64,000 nucleotides of DNA from Antiquaquibacter soli (GTDB lineage Bacteria > Actinomycetota > Actinomycetes > Actinomycetales > Microbacteriaceae), in assembly GCF_030580675.1 (NCBI RefSeq), contig NZ_JAUQUB010000002.1, positions 186,001 to 250,000 of the forward strand, in the 5' to 3' direction. The notes under the pieces were generated by a model. That model was not told the DNA's origin and searched no databases. It saw only the letters and a list, made by a program, of their open reading frames with translations. Position 1 is the stretch's first letter; each line of letters opens with the position of its first letter. The position numbers and the translations under genes were made by a program. Below, one piece after another: positions 23,995 to 30,849 of this stretch.

Positions 23995-25095
23995 TCAGCG
24001 CTCGAGCCGCACCATCACCTCGGCGTGCGTCGTCTGCGGGAACATGTCGAACACGCGGCCCTCGACGGGGCGCAGCGCCGGCATCCGGGCGAGGTCGCGC
24101 GCGAGCGTGGTCGGGTTGCAGCTCGAGTAGATGACGTTCGGCACGCCCGACCGCTCCAGCCAGTCGCACAGCTCGGCGTCGAGTCCGCGGCGGGGCGGGT
24201 TGACGACGACGAGGTCGGGATGCCCGCCCGCCCGAACCGCGAAGGCCGTGGCATCCCCGCTCTCGAATGCCACCGACTCGAGCCGCGCGTCGGCCGCGGA
24301 CCGCGCGGCGCTCGCGACGGCGTCCACCGAGGTCTCCACGCCGAGCACCTCGACCCCGGGCCGCGCGAGGGCGAGGGCGAACCCGCCGACGCCGCAGTAC
24401 AGGTCCCACGCGGAGCGGATCGGTAGCCCGCCCGCCCACTCCGCGGCCTGCGCGTAGAGGGCGGCGGCGATCTCGAGGTTGGTCTGGAAGAAGCTGCGCA
24501 CCCCGAGATGCAGGGTCAGCCCGCCGATGCGCATCGGCAGGGTGCCGGCCTCGGTGAGGAGGATCTCCTCCTCTCCCTCGAGCAGGGCCACATGCGCGGG
24601 CAGGAGGTTCGCGGAGGCGACGCGCACCGGAAGGTCGAGTCCGGGCAGTGCGTCCCGCAGCGCGGGCAGCAGCGCGTCGGAGCGCAGCACGAAGCGCACC
24701 ATGAGCTCCCCGTCGGGGTTCTCGGTGACGAGGATGTTCTTCAGCTCGCCCTCGCGCGCGGCGACGTTGTACGGGGTGAGGCCTGCGGCCGTGATGAGCC
24801 GGCGCAGCTCGGGGACGGCGGCGCGGATGCCCGGCGTGTGCACCCCGCACTCCTCGAGGTCGACCCCGCGGTACTCGCGGTCGAGGATGCCGAGGGTGGG
24901 GGCATCCGTTGTCCCGCCGATCGCGAACTTGGCTTTGGAGCGGAAGTCGCGCTCGGCGCTGGCCCGGGCCGGCAGCCAGTGCGCGTCGACCAGGGAGGCG
25001 CAGTACCGCTGCTTCTCGGCGAGCTGCAGGTCGTACGGCTCGCCCATGAGCGAGCACGACCGGCACAGCCCGGCGTCGAAGTAGGAGCACTGCAC
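23995..25095 (-). CDS. rlmC: 23S rRNA (uracil-C5)-methyltransferase RlmC
   Basis: A 366-residue SAM-dependent enzyme that methylates one uridine of 23S rRNA. MQCSYFDAGLCRSCSLMGEPY gives the [4Fe-4S] cysteines (Cys3, Cys11, Cys14, with a later one in LEECGVH). There is no TRAM domain, as usual for RlmC as opposed to RlmD. SAWDLYCGVGGFALALA is the SAM-binding motif, VVNPPRRGLD the substrate loop and YSSCNPTTLARDL the motif with the catalytic cysteine. GTG start. A dense convergent layout puts its stop 6 bases from the lipoprotein gene. Confidence 0.94.
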   Translation of the reverse strand: MQCSYFDAGLCRSCSLMGEPYDLQLAEKQRYCASLVDAHWLPARASAERDFRSKAKFAIGGTTDAPTLGILDREYRGVDLEECGVHTPGIRAAVPELRRLITAAGLTPYNVAAREGELKNILVTENPDGELMVRFVLRSDALLPALRDALPGLDLPVRVASANLLPAHVALLEGEEEILLTEAGTLPMRIGGLTLHLGVRSFFQTNLEIAAALYAQAAEWAGGLPIRSAWDLYCGVGGFALALARPGVEVLGVETSVDAVASAARSAADARLESVAFESGDATAFAVRAGGHPDLVVVNPPRRGLDAELCDWLERSGVPNVIYSSCNPTTLARDLARMPALRPVEGRVFDMFPQTTHAEVMVRLER

Positions 25096-25137
25096 GCTCT
25101 ATTGTCGCGCGAGGCCGTTCGCGATCGCCGCCCGCAC

Positions 25138-25204
25138 TGAGTCGCGAGTTACGCCCCTTCCGACATCCGCAACCGCGTCGGGAAGGGGCGGAACTCGCCA
25201 CTCA
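25138..25204. repeat. Long palindrome P2 between divergent rlmC and the response regulator
   Basis: Arms 25138-25164 and 25177-25204 pair over 27-28 bases with two mismatches and one bulge around a 12-base loop. The left arm contains GCGAGTTACGCCCCTTCC. It lies between divergent promoters, 17 bases before the TAGGGT box of the response regulator, so termination is not its obvious role. Confidence 0.8.
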
Positions 25205-25220
25205 CCTCCGGCCCCGGGTC

Positions 25221-25226
25221 TAGGGT
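25221..25226 (+). promoter_or_regulatory. Leaderless -10 box of the response regulator
   Basis: TAGGGT ends 6 bases before the ATG at 25233; no ribosome binding site. Confidence 0.55.
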
Positions 25227-25232
25227 GTTCGC

Positions 25233-25913
25233 ATGGCCGGCCCGGTGCGGATGCTCCTCGTCGAGGACGACGAGGCGATCGCCGCCGCCGTGCGCGACGG
25301 GCTCCGTGACGACGGCTACGACGTCGACGTCGAGACGACGGGCCTCGACGCGCTCATCGCGCTGGGACGCGCGGATTACAGCGTCGCGGCTGTCGACGTG
25401 ATGCTGCCCGGCATGGACGGGTTCGAGCTGTGCCGGCGCATCCGCGAGAGCGGTCACCGGCTGCCCGTGCTCATGCTCACCGCGCGCGACGCCGTCGAGG
25501 ATCGCGTACGCGGCCTGGATGTCGGCGCCGACGACTACCTGACGAAGCCGTTCGCCTTCCCGGAGCTCGCGGCGCGACTGCGCGCCTTGACCCGCCGCCA
25601 CGAGGTGCTGGGTCGCACCGACCTCGTCGCCGGCGACCTCGTGCTGCGGCTCGACGCCGGGCGCGTCGAGGCGGCGGGCGCCCCCGTGTCGCTGAGCCCG
25701 CGCGAGTTCCAGTTGCTCCGACTCCTCGCCTCGCGCGGCGGAGACGTGGTGAGCAGGGACGACGCGCTCGACGAGGTGTGGGGCACGCGCCACATCGAGC
25801 AGCAGATCGTCGACCAATACATCGCCTACCTTCGGCGCAAGCTGCGCGACGCGGGCTCGGCGACCGCGATCGAGACGGTCCGCGGTCAGGGCTACCGGCT
25901 GGTCGCGCCGTGA
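25233..25913 (+). CDS. OmpR/PhoB-family response regulator
   Basis: A 226-residue transcription factor. The receiver domain (residues 1-120) has the acidic pair Glu11-Asp12, phosphorylatable Asp55 in AAVDVMLPGMDG, the Thr in LMLTARD and Lys in DYLTKPFAF. The winged-helix domain (about 130-226) ends RGQGYRLVAP, the usual OmpR-family terminus. It overlaps the kinase gene (GTGA). Because the next genes encode a ferric-reductase-like flavoprotein and its FMN partners, that module is the probable regulon; this is inferred from proximity. Confidence 0.94.
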   Translation: MAGPVRMLLVEDDEAIAAAVRDGLRDDGYDVDVETTGLDALIALGRADYSVAAVDVMLPGMDGFELCRRIRESGHRLPVLMLTARDAVEDRVRGLDVGADDYLTKPFAFPELAARLRALTRRHEVLGRTDLVAGDLVLRLDAGRVEAAGAPVSLSPREFQLLRLLASRGGDVVSRDDALDEVWGTRHIEQQIVDQYIAYLRRKLRDAGSATAIETVRGQGYRLVAP

Positions 25914-27136
25914 GCGGGAGGGACGTCGGCGAGCGGGCCGTCCGACGACGGCTCGTGATCGGCTCGACCGTGTTCGCGACGATCGCCATCGGGGCAGCGC
26001 TGCTCGCGGGTCGGATGCTCATCGCCTCCCAGCTCGAGAGCGCCGCGGTGTCCCTCGCCCGCACCGACCTCGGTGCTTTCACGGTCGAGTACGACGAGCG
26101 TCGCGCCCATCTCGAGCAGCCCGCGCCCGGAGTCCTCGTGGGAGCGCTCGAAGGCGACCGCTGGCTGGTGAGCTCGCTCCCCGACGAGGTCCAGGACGCC
26201 CTGCCCGGCCGTGACCCCGACACCGTTTCCGTGGTGTCTGGCGGCGGCGGGACCTGGGTGGTGGTGGGCCAGCAGCTTCCCGGCGAGTCGGTGTCCGGCG
26301 AGGTCGTCACGGCCTGGGCGGCGCGCGACCTCGAGTCGTCGCACGAGGCCCTCGAGTCGATCGACCGGCTCTTCGTGCTCGGCGGGGCTCTCCTCGTCGC
26401 ACTGTTCGCGGTGGCGTCATGGTTCGTCGTCCGCTTGAGCTTCCGCCCGGTGGAGGCGGCGCGGCAGCGGGAGCGGCGCTTCGTCTCCGAGGCGGCGCAC
26501 GAGCTGCGCACGCCCCTCGCCGGCCTGCGCGCCCAACTCGCGGTCGTGCGCCGGTCGCTCGCCGAGCCGGCGGCGGCCGCTCAGGAGCTGGACCGTGCGG
26601 ACGCCTCGGCGGAGCGGATGTCCGAGCTCGCCACGAACCTGCTCGAGCTCGCCCGGCTCGAGCAGGGCACCGCTCCGGCGGCCGCGCCGCTGTCGGAGCT
26701 ACGCGACGCGTTCGGCGGCGCCGTCGACGACGTGCGCATCTCCCCCGTCGCTCGCGGGGTCGCGATCGAGCAGGAGAGCCCCGCCGAGCTTCGGGATGCC
26801 TCGGCGCGGGTCGACGCCGTCTCGTTCGCGCGGCTCGTCCGCAACCTCCTCGCGAACGCGGCGGCAGCGGCCGGACCGGGTTCGACGGTGAGGGCGTCCC
26901 TCACCGTCGACGACGGCGCGCTCGTGCTCGTCGTCGTCGACGACGGCCCGGGGATGCCCGCCGACTTCCTTCCCCGAGCGCTCGAGCCGTTCACCCGCGG
27001 TCCGGGGGCGCACGGTCCGGGGAGCGGGCTCGGACTCGCACTCGTCGACTCGATCGCCCGCGCCGCGGGCGGGTCGGTCGTGCTGGAGGACGGGCATCCG
27101 GGCCTGCGCGTCGAGGTGAGGATGCCCGTGGGCTGA
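25910..27136 (+). CDS. Sensor histidine kinase (HisKA / HATPase_c)
   Basis: A 408-residue membrane kinase. Two helices near residues 15-37 and 155-176 enclose a roughly 115-residue extracytoplasmic sensor loop, followed by a short linker rather than a full HAMP domain. His197 in SEAAHELRTPLAG is the phosphoacceptor. The ATPase domain shows RNLLANAA (N box), DDGPGMPADF (G1) and GPGSGLGLALVDSI (G2). The GTG start overlaps the response regulator stop. The signal is unknown; context suggests redox state or iron. Confidence 0.93.
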   Translation: MSGRDVGERAVRRRLVIGSTVFATIAIGAALLAGRMLIASQLESAAVSLARTDLGAFTVEYDERRAHLEQPAPGVLVGALEGDRWLVSSLPDEVQDALPGRDPDTVSVVSGGGGTWVVVGQQLPGESVSGEVVTAWAARDLESSHEALESIDRLFVLGGALLVALFAVASWFVVRLSFRPVEAARQRERRFVSEAAHELRTPLAGLRAQLAVVRRSLAEPAAAAQELDRADASAERMSELATNLLELARLEQGTAPAAAPLSELRDAFGGAVDDVRISPVARGVAIEQESPAELRDASARVDAVSFARLVRNLLANAAAAAGPGSTVRASLTVDDGALVLVVVDDGPGMPADFLPRALEPFTRGPGAHGPGSGLGLALVDSIARAAGGSVVLEDGHPGLRVEVRMPVG

Positions 27137-27257
27137 GCCCCGCCCCGATCGGGCCGCCGCGCGGCCGCTCCATGTGGGCATTCACATCCGGCAGCGCCTC
27201 CGCTCCAAGCTGCGGCATAGGCGGCTCCGCGAGTCTCGAGAGCGGAAAGGAGCTCTC

Positions 27258-28664
27258 ATGACCGCAACCGCGACCCGCCCCACGGTTGTCCCGCCGACCC
27301 GCACGGTCGACCGGGAGGCGCCGCACCGTCGGCGCCGCTTGCGCGCCGACCTGCTCGTGACGGGGGCGTGGGCATCCGCCGCTCTCGCTCTCGCCCTGTA
27401 CCTCTCCACCGGGCTCGTCGACCTCGGCTCCCCGTCGGCGGCGATCACGTCGATCGGCATCGCGAGTGGCCTCATCGGCAGCGACCTCGTGCTCGTGATG
27501 CTCGTGCTCGCCGCGCGCATCCCCGCGATCGACCGCACCGTCGGCCACGACCGCGCGATGGCCGCGCACCGCTCGCTCGGCAAGCCCGCGTTCTCCCTCT
27601 TGCTGGCGCACGCCGCGCTCCTCACGATCGGCTACTCGCTCGCCGACGGCAGCTCGGTCGTGTCGGAGACCGTCACCCTGTTCTCGAGCGCCGACATGCC
27701 GCTCGCGTACCTCTCGCTCGGCCTGCTCGTCGCGGTCGTCGTGACCTCCCTCGTCGCTGTGCACCGTCGGATGCCCTACGAGGCGTGGCACGTCGTGCAT
27801 CTCCTCTCGTACGCGGCGGTTCTCGCGGGCCTCCCGCACCAGCTCTCGATGGGCGGCGTGCTCGCGGAGGGGACGTGGCAGCGCCCGTACTGGATCGCTC
27901 TGTACGTGGTCGCCCTCGGGTCGATCGTGGTGTTCCGCGTGGTGCGCCCGCTCGTCGCGTCGGTGCGCCACGAGGTCACCGTGGAGAGTGTCGAGCGAAT
28001 CGCCCCCGACGCCTTCTCCATCCACCTCGCGGGCCGCGACCTCGACCGGCTCGGCGCTCGCGGCGGCCAGTTCTTCTTCTGGCGGTTCTGGGCCCCGGGC
28101 ACGTGGTGGCACGCCCACCCCATCTCCGTGTCGGCGGTGCCGACGGCCCGCAGCGCGCGAATCACGGTGCGCGAGCTCGGGGACGGCACGCGGTCGCTCT
28201 CCCGCCTCCGGCCCGGCACGCGCGTGAGCTTCTCCGGACCGTTCGGACTCTTCACGTCGTTGGTGCGCCGCAACCGGAAGGTGGCTGTGCTCGCGGCCGG
28301 GATCGGCATCACGCCGGTGCTCAGCCTGCTCTCGCGGCTCGACGCCCGCGCGGGCGATGTCACCGTCATCGCGCGCGGCTCCGACGAGTCGGAGCTGTAC
28401 CTCTGGCAGGAGCTCCAGGACTGGGCCGACGTCAACGGAATGCGTGCCTACCGCTCGGTGGGCTCGCGCGCCCGGGGTCGGGATGCCTGGCTCTCCGCGC
28501 ACGACGTCGCCCGCGGGGTGACCACCCGCTCGGTGTTCCCCGACCTCGCCGACAGCGACGTGTACCTGTGCGGCCCGGACGGCTGGGCGGATGCCGCGGA
28601 GTCGGCACTCCTCGCCGCGGGTGCGTCGCGAGAGAGCATCCATCGCGAGAGGTTCGACTGGTGA
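27258..28664 (+). CDS. Ferric-reductase-like transmembrane flavoprotein
   Basis: A 468-residue membrane oxidoreductase. After a basic N-terminus, six helices (about residues 32-245) form a ferric-reductase domain with candidate haem histidines in MAAHRSLGK, LLAHAALL, AWHVVHLLSY and LPHQLSMG. The cytosolic half is an FNR module: GGQFFFWRF and HPISVSAVP for FAD, AAGIGITPVLSLLSRL for NAD(P)H, and YLCGPDGWAD at the end. It should pass electrons from NAD(P)H across the membrane, most simply to the FMN protein encoded next (GTGA overlap). A strong AAAGGAG site fixes the start. Confidence 0.9.
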   Translation: MTATATRPTVVPPTRTVDREAPHRRRRLRADLLVTGAWASAALALALYLSTGLVDLGSPSAAITSIGIASGLIGSDLVLVMLVLAARIPAIDRTVGHDRAMAAHRSLGKPAFSLLLAHAALLTIGYSLADGSSVVSETVTLFSSADMPLAYLSLGLLVAVVVTSLVAVHRRMPYEAWHVVHLLSYAAVLAGLPHQLSMGGVLAEGTWQRPYWIALYVVALGSIVVFRVVRPLVASVRHEVTVESVERIAPDAFSIHLAGRDLDRLGARGGQFFFWRFWAPGTWWHAHPISVSAVPTARSARITVRELGDGTRSLSRLRPGTRVSFSGPFGLFTSLVRRNRKVAVLAAGIGITPVLSLLSRLDARAGDVTVIARGSDESELYLWQELQDWADVNGMRAYRSVGSRARGRDAWLSAHDVARGVTTRSVFPDLADSDVYLCGPDGWADAAESALLAAGASRESIHRERFDW

Positions 28665-29185
28665 GCGCCCGGGCCACGGTCGGTGGGGCGGTCGTCTCCG
28701 GCGCCATCCTCGCCCTCGGGTGGATCGCGGGGGCCGCGATGCCCGCGGCGACGACGGCGACGGTAGCGACCGGAACGGGCACGTCGGGCAGCTCCTCCGG
28801 CAGCGCCTCGGGGTCGACGGGCTCGAGCAGCTCCGGCTCGGGCTCGGCGTCATCGGGTACCGGGTCGAGCGCGACATCCGGCTCCACCACGGCGACCACC
28901 GGCGCCACGGACGGCACCTACACCGGCTCGAGCGTGAGCACCCGCTTCGGCGACGTGCAGGTGCAGGTCACGATTTCGGGTGGCGCGATCACCGATGTGA
29001 CCGCGGTGCACCTGACCGACCACGACGGCAAGTCGGTCCAGATCAGCAACCGGGCGGCGCCCATTCTCGCCCAGGAGGTGCTGAGCGCGCAGTCCGCGAA
29101 CGTGCAGATGGTCTCGGGCGCGACGTACACGAGCCGCGCCTACCTCGAGTCCCTGCAGTCGGCCCTCGACCAGGCGGGGTTCTGA
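28661..29185 (+). CDS. FMN-binding domain protein, exported, covalently flavinylated
   Basis: A 174-residue protein with one N-terminal membrane segment (about residues 8-30), a long Ser/Gly/Thr linker (about 35-87) and an FMN_bind domain. SGATYTS at residues 152-158 is the ApbE target; Thr155 would carry FMN through a phosphoester bond. Being outside the membrane beside the ferric-reductase domain, it should act as the extracytoplasmic electron carrier. The start overlaps the upstream gene (GTGA) and the stop overlaps apbE (TGATG), so substrate and modifying enzyme are co-translated. Confidence 0.92.
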   Translation: MSARATVGGAVVSGAILALGWIAGAAMPAATTATVATGTGTSGSSSGSASGSTGSSSSGSGSASSGTGSSATSGSTTATTGATDGTYTGSSVSTRFGDVQVQVTISGGAITDVTAVHLTDHDGKSVQISNRAAPILAQEVLSAQSANVQMVSGATYTSRAYLESLQSALDQAGF

Positions 29186-29898
29186 TGCGGCACGCGTTCG
29201 AGACGATGGGCACGGTCGCCTCGCTGCACCTCGACGGCCCGGTGCCCGCCTCGCTCATCGAGGCCGTCGAGAACGTGTTCGCCGACTACGACGCGGAGTT
29301 CAGCCTCTACCGCTCCGACTCGCCGCTGTCGGCGATCGGCGACGGCCGGCTGCGGTTGACGGATGCTCCGGCGCGGGTCATCCGCGAGTACGAGCGCGCG
29401 CTCGACTGGAACCGCCGCACGACCGGCTGGTTCTCGCCGCACCGCCCCGATGGCGTGCTCGACCTCTCCGGCACGATCAAGGCGGTCGCGATCGGCGACG
29501 CGGTGGAGCTCCTGGCCTCCGCCGGGGGGAGCGGGCTGCTCGGCGTCGGCGGCGACGTCGCGGCGATCGGCACGGGCATCCACCGCATCGGCGTCGTCGA
29601 CCCGCGCGATCGCGGCCGCGTGCTCGCCGACCCGGTCCTCGACGCGCGTCGGGCGATCGCGACGTCGGGTTCGGCGGAGCGCGGCGACCACATCTGGTCG
29701 AGCCTCGGCCGCACCGACATCCTGCAGGCGACAGTCCTCGCGGACGACATCGTCACGGCCGACGCCGTCGCGACCGCGATCGTCGCCGCGGGCACCGCGC
29801 ACTGCGGAGACCTCCTCGACGCGCTGCCCGTCGACGCCCTCATCGTCTCCGCCGAGGGCCTCTCCGCGACCCCCGGCTGGCCGCGAGTGGCGAGTTAA
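29185..29898 (+). CDS. apbE: FAD:protein FMN transferase
   Basis: A 237-residue ApbE enzyme that attaches FMN from FAD to a threonine or serine of target proteins, here very probably Thr155 of the preceding protein. FETMGTVASLHL begins the fold, LDLSGTIKAVAIGDAVE and LLGVGGDVAAIG are the FAD-binding core, SGSAERGDHIWSS and DDIVTADAVATA carry the magnesium-binding residues. It is on the short side for the family and has no signal peptide, unlike many Gram-negative homologues. The stop TAA lies inside the arm of palindrome P3. Confidence 0.93.
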   Translation: MRHAFETMGTVASLHLDGPVPASLIEAVENVFADYDAEFSLYRSDSPLSAIGDGRLRLTDAPARVIREYERALDWNRRTTGWFSPHRPDGVLDLSGTIKAVAIGDAVELLASAGGSGLLGVGGDVAAIGTGIHRIGVVDPRDRGRVLADPVLDARRAIATSGSAERGDHIWSSLGRTDILQATVLADDIVTADAVATAIVAAGTAHCGDLLDALPVDALIVSAEGLSATPGWPRVAS

Positions 29899-29950
29899 GC
29901 ACCTTCCGACGAGAGAAAGCGCCCCGCGAAGGTGCTTAAGTCGCCACTCG
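29884..29950. repeat. Long palindrome P3 supplying both convergent stop codons
   Basis: Arms 29884-29906 and 29928-29950 (23 bases, one mismatch) around a 21-base loop, with GTGGCGAGTTAAGCACC in the left arm. The apbE stop (29896-29898) lies in one arm and the Ddn-like gene stop (29936-29938) in the other, so the arms also encode both C-terminal ends. Possible bidirectional terminator, though it has no T-run. Confidence 0.8.
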
Positions 29951-30265
29951 GTACTGATCGCCGAGCTCGATGACGACGACCGGATGCCCGTGCCGGTCGA
30001 CCACGACGCCGACACCCGGTACCCACTCGCGCCTCAGCAGCACCTGTACCGGGGCGGCGGTGCGGAGGTTGCGCCACCACTTCTTCGTCTCGGGAGCGCC
30101 CGGCACGACCTCGATCGTGGTGGGGCCGACCCGTCGGTAGTCGACCGGGAACTCGTGCACGGCCCCCGAGACGGTACCGGTGACGCGCAGCGCGGTGAGG
30201 CGGGAGCCGAGCATCCAGTGCGCCGGCCCGCGGAGGATCGCGATGACGACGTCGTTGGCGCTCAT
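29936..30265 (-). CDS. Deazaflavin (F420)-dependent nitroreductase family protein (Ddn-like), short form
   Basis: A 109-residue protein. HWMLGSRLTALRVTGTVSG, FPVDYRRVGPTTIEVVPG and ETKKWWRNLRT..VQVLLR are the split-barrel blocks of the Ddn/PNPOx-like family, in which many members use F420H2. The start at 30265 overlaps the stop of the PNPOx-like gene (ATGA), so the two are coupled. Ddn-type and PNPOx-type proteins are frequent members of the mycobacterial DosR regulon, which fits the DosR-like box upstream of this pair. Cofactor not proven. Confidence 0.78.
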   Translation of the reverse strand: MSANDVVIAILRGPAHWMLGSRLTALRVTGTVSGAVHEFPVDYRRVGPTTIEVVPGAPETKKWWRNLRTAAPVQVLLRREWVPGVGVVVDRHGHPVVVIELGDQYRVAT

Positions 30266-30642
30266 CCCCGGCGGCCGGTGACGGCGACGGGGGTGATGCG
30301 CACGTAGTTCCACTGCTCGTCGCCGACGGGCGTGATGACGTCGAGCACGCCCGAGGTGATGATCTCGTCGTCGGCGTCGAGCCGCTGGGCGATGCCGCGA
30401 ACGACGACGCTCCACGGCCGCGTGTCAATGAACCCGTCGGCCTCGAACGCGACGCGTGGGTTGTCGGCGATCGCGGCGAGCTTGGTGCCGGGGGCCGTGC
30501 GGAAGTAGATGGCCCGCCCGTGCACGTGGTGGGTGAGGGGGAAGACGTCGGCGCCCTCGGGCGTCGACACGGCGAGCCGGCCGATGTTCGTGCTCTCGAG
30601 CAGCTTCCACGACTCGGACTCGGGGAGGGGACGGAATGCCAT
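30262..30642 (-). CDS. Pyridoxamine 5'-phosphate oxidase family protein (flavin split barrel)
   Basis: A 126-residue protein starting MAFRPLPESESWKLLESTNIGRLAVS, the characteristic opening of actinobacterial PNPOx-like proteins. FPLTHHVHGRAIYFRTAPGTKL and VAFEADGF continue the barrel. It probably binds FMN or F420; the substrate is not known. The start at 30642 has GGAGTGGGAGC upstream; an earlier ATG at 30666 is less well placed. A DosR-like box is centred 44 bases upstream, and the gene is divergent from cydA. Confidence 0.87.
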   Translation of the reverse strand: MAFRPLPESESWKLLESTNIGRLAVSTPEGADVFPLTHHVHGRAIYFRTAPGTKLAAIADNPRVAFEADGFIDTRPWSVVVRGIAQRLDADDEIITSGVLDVITPVGDEQWNYVRITPVAVTGRRG

Positions 30643-30676
30643 GCTCCCACTCCAGCATTCGCTCACCGGGATGCGG

Positions 30677-30695
30677 CAGGGCCGAAGGTCCCGCC
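30677..30695. promoter_or_regulatory. DosR-box-like palindrome upstream of the PNPOx/Ddn pair
   Basis: CAGGGCCGAAGGTCCCGCC, the exact reverse complement of the site at 30767-30785. It matches the mycobacterial DosR consensus core GGGACnnnnGnCCC. It is 34 bases upstream of the PNPOx start. Confidence 0.7.
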
Positions 30696-30715
30696 GGCGC
30701 GCACATCGCGCACCA

Positions 30716-30756
30716 TTTCTACGGTCAGTAGAAAACGACTTCTACAAAGCGTAGAA
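30716..30756. promoter_or_regulatory. Twin TTCTAC-N5-GTAGAA operators between the two DosR-like boxes
   Basis: TTTCTAC-N5-GTAGAAA (30716-30734) and TTCTAC-N5-GTAGAA (30740-30756) are tandem perfect inverted repeats 23 bases apart, centred between the divergent PNPOx and cydA genes. Their symmetry suggests a dimeric repressor or activator distinct from the DosR-like regulator. The right half of the second repeat also forms a good -10 sequence, TAGAAT, toward cydA. Confidence 0.6.
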
Positions 30757-30766
30757 TTCATGCCGA

Positions 30767-30785
30767 GGCGGGACCTTCGGCCCTG
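30767..30785. promoter_or_regulatory. DosR-box-like palindrome upstream of cydA
   Basis: GGCGGGACCTTCGGCCCTG, identical to the inverted copy at 30677-30695. It is 64 bases upstream of the cydA start. A TAGGAC sequence at 30812-30817 could be a -10 box, placing the site near -48. Confidence 0.7.
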
Positions 30786-30849
30786 TCGACTCGAGGCCCC
30801 ACCCGAAAAGGTAGGACCGCACGCACCGCATCAAGAGAAAGGCGTCGCC

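Noticed and set aside
30520-30849. 110-residue N-terminal extension of cydA
   Set aside because: It crosses the divergent promoter with its operators and reads as low-complexity sequence; CydA proteins begin at MDPLEIARWQFG, which matches the TTG at 30850 with a ribosome binding site.
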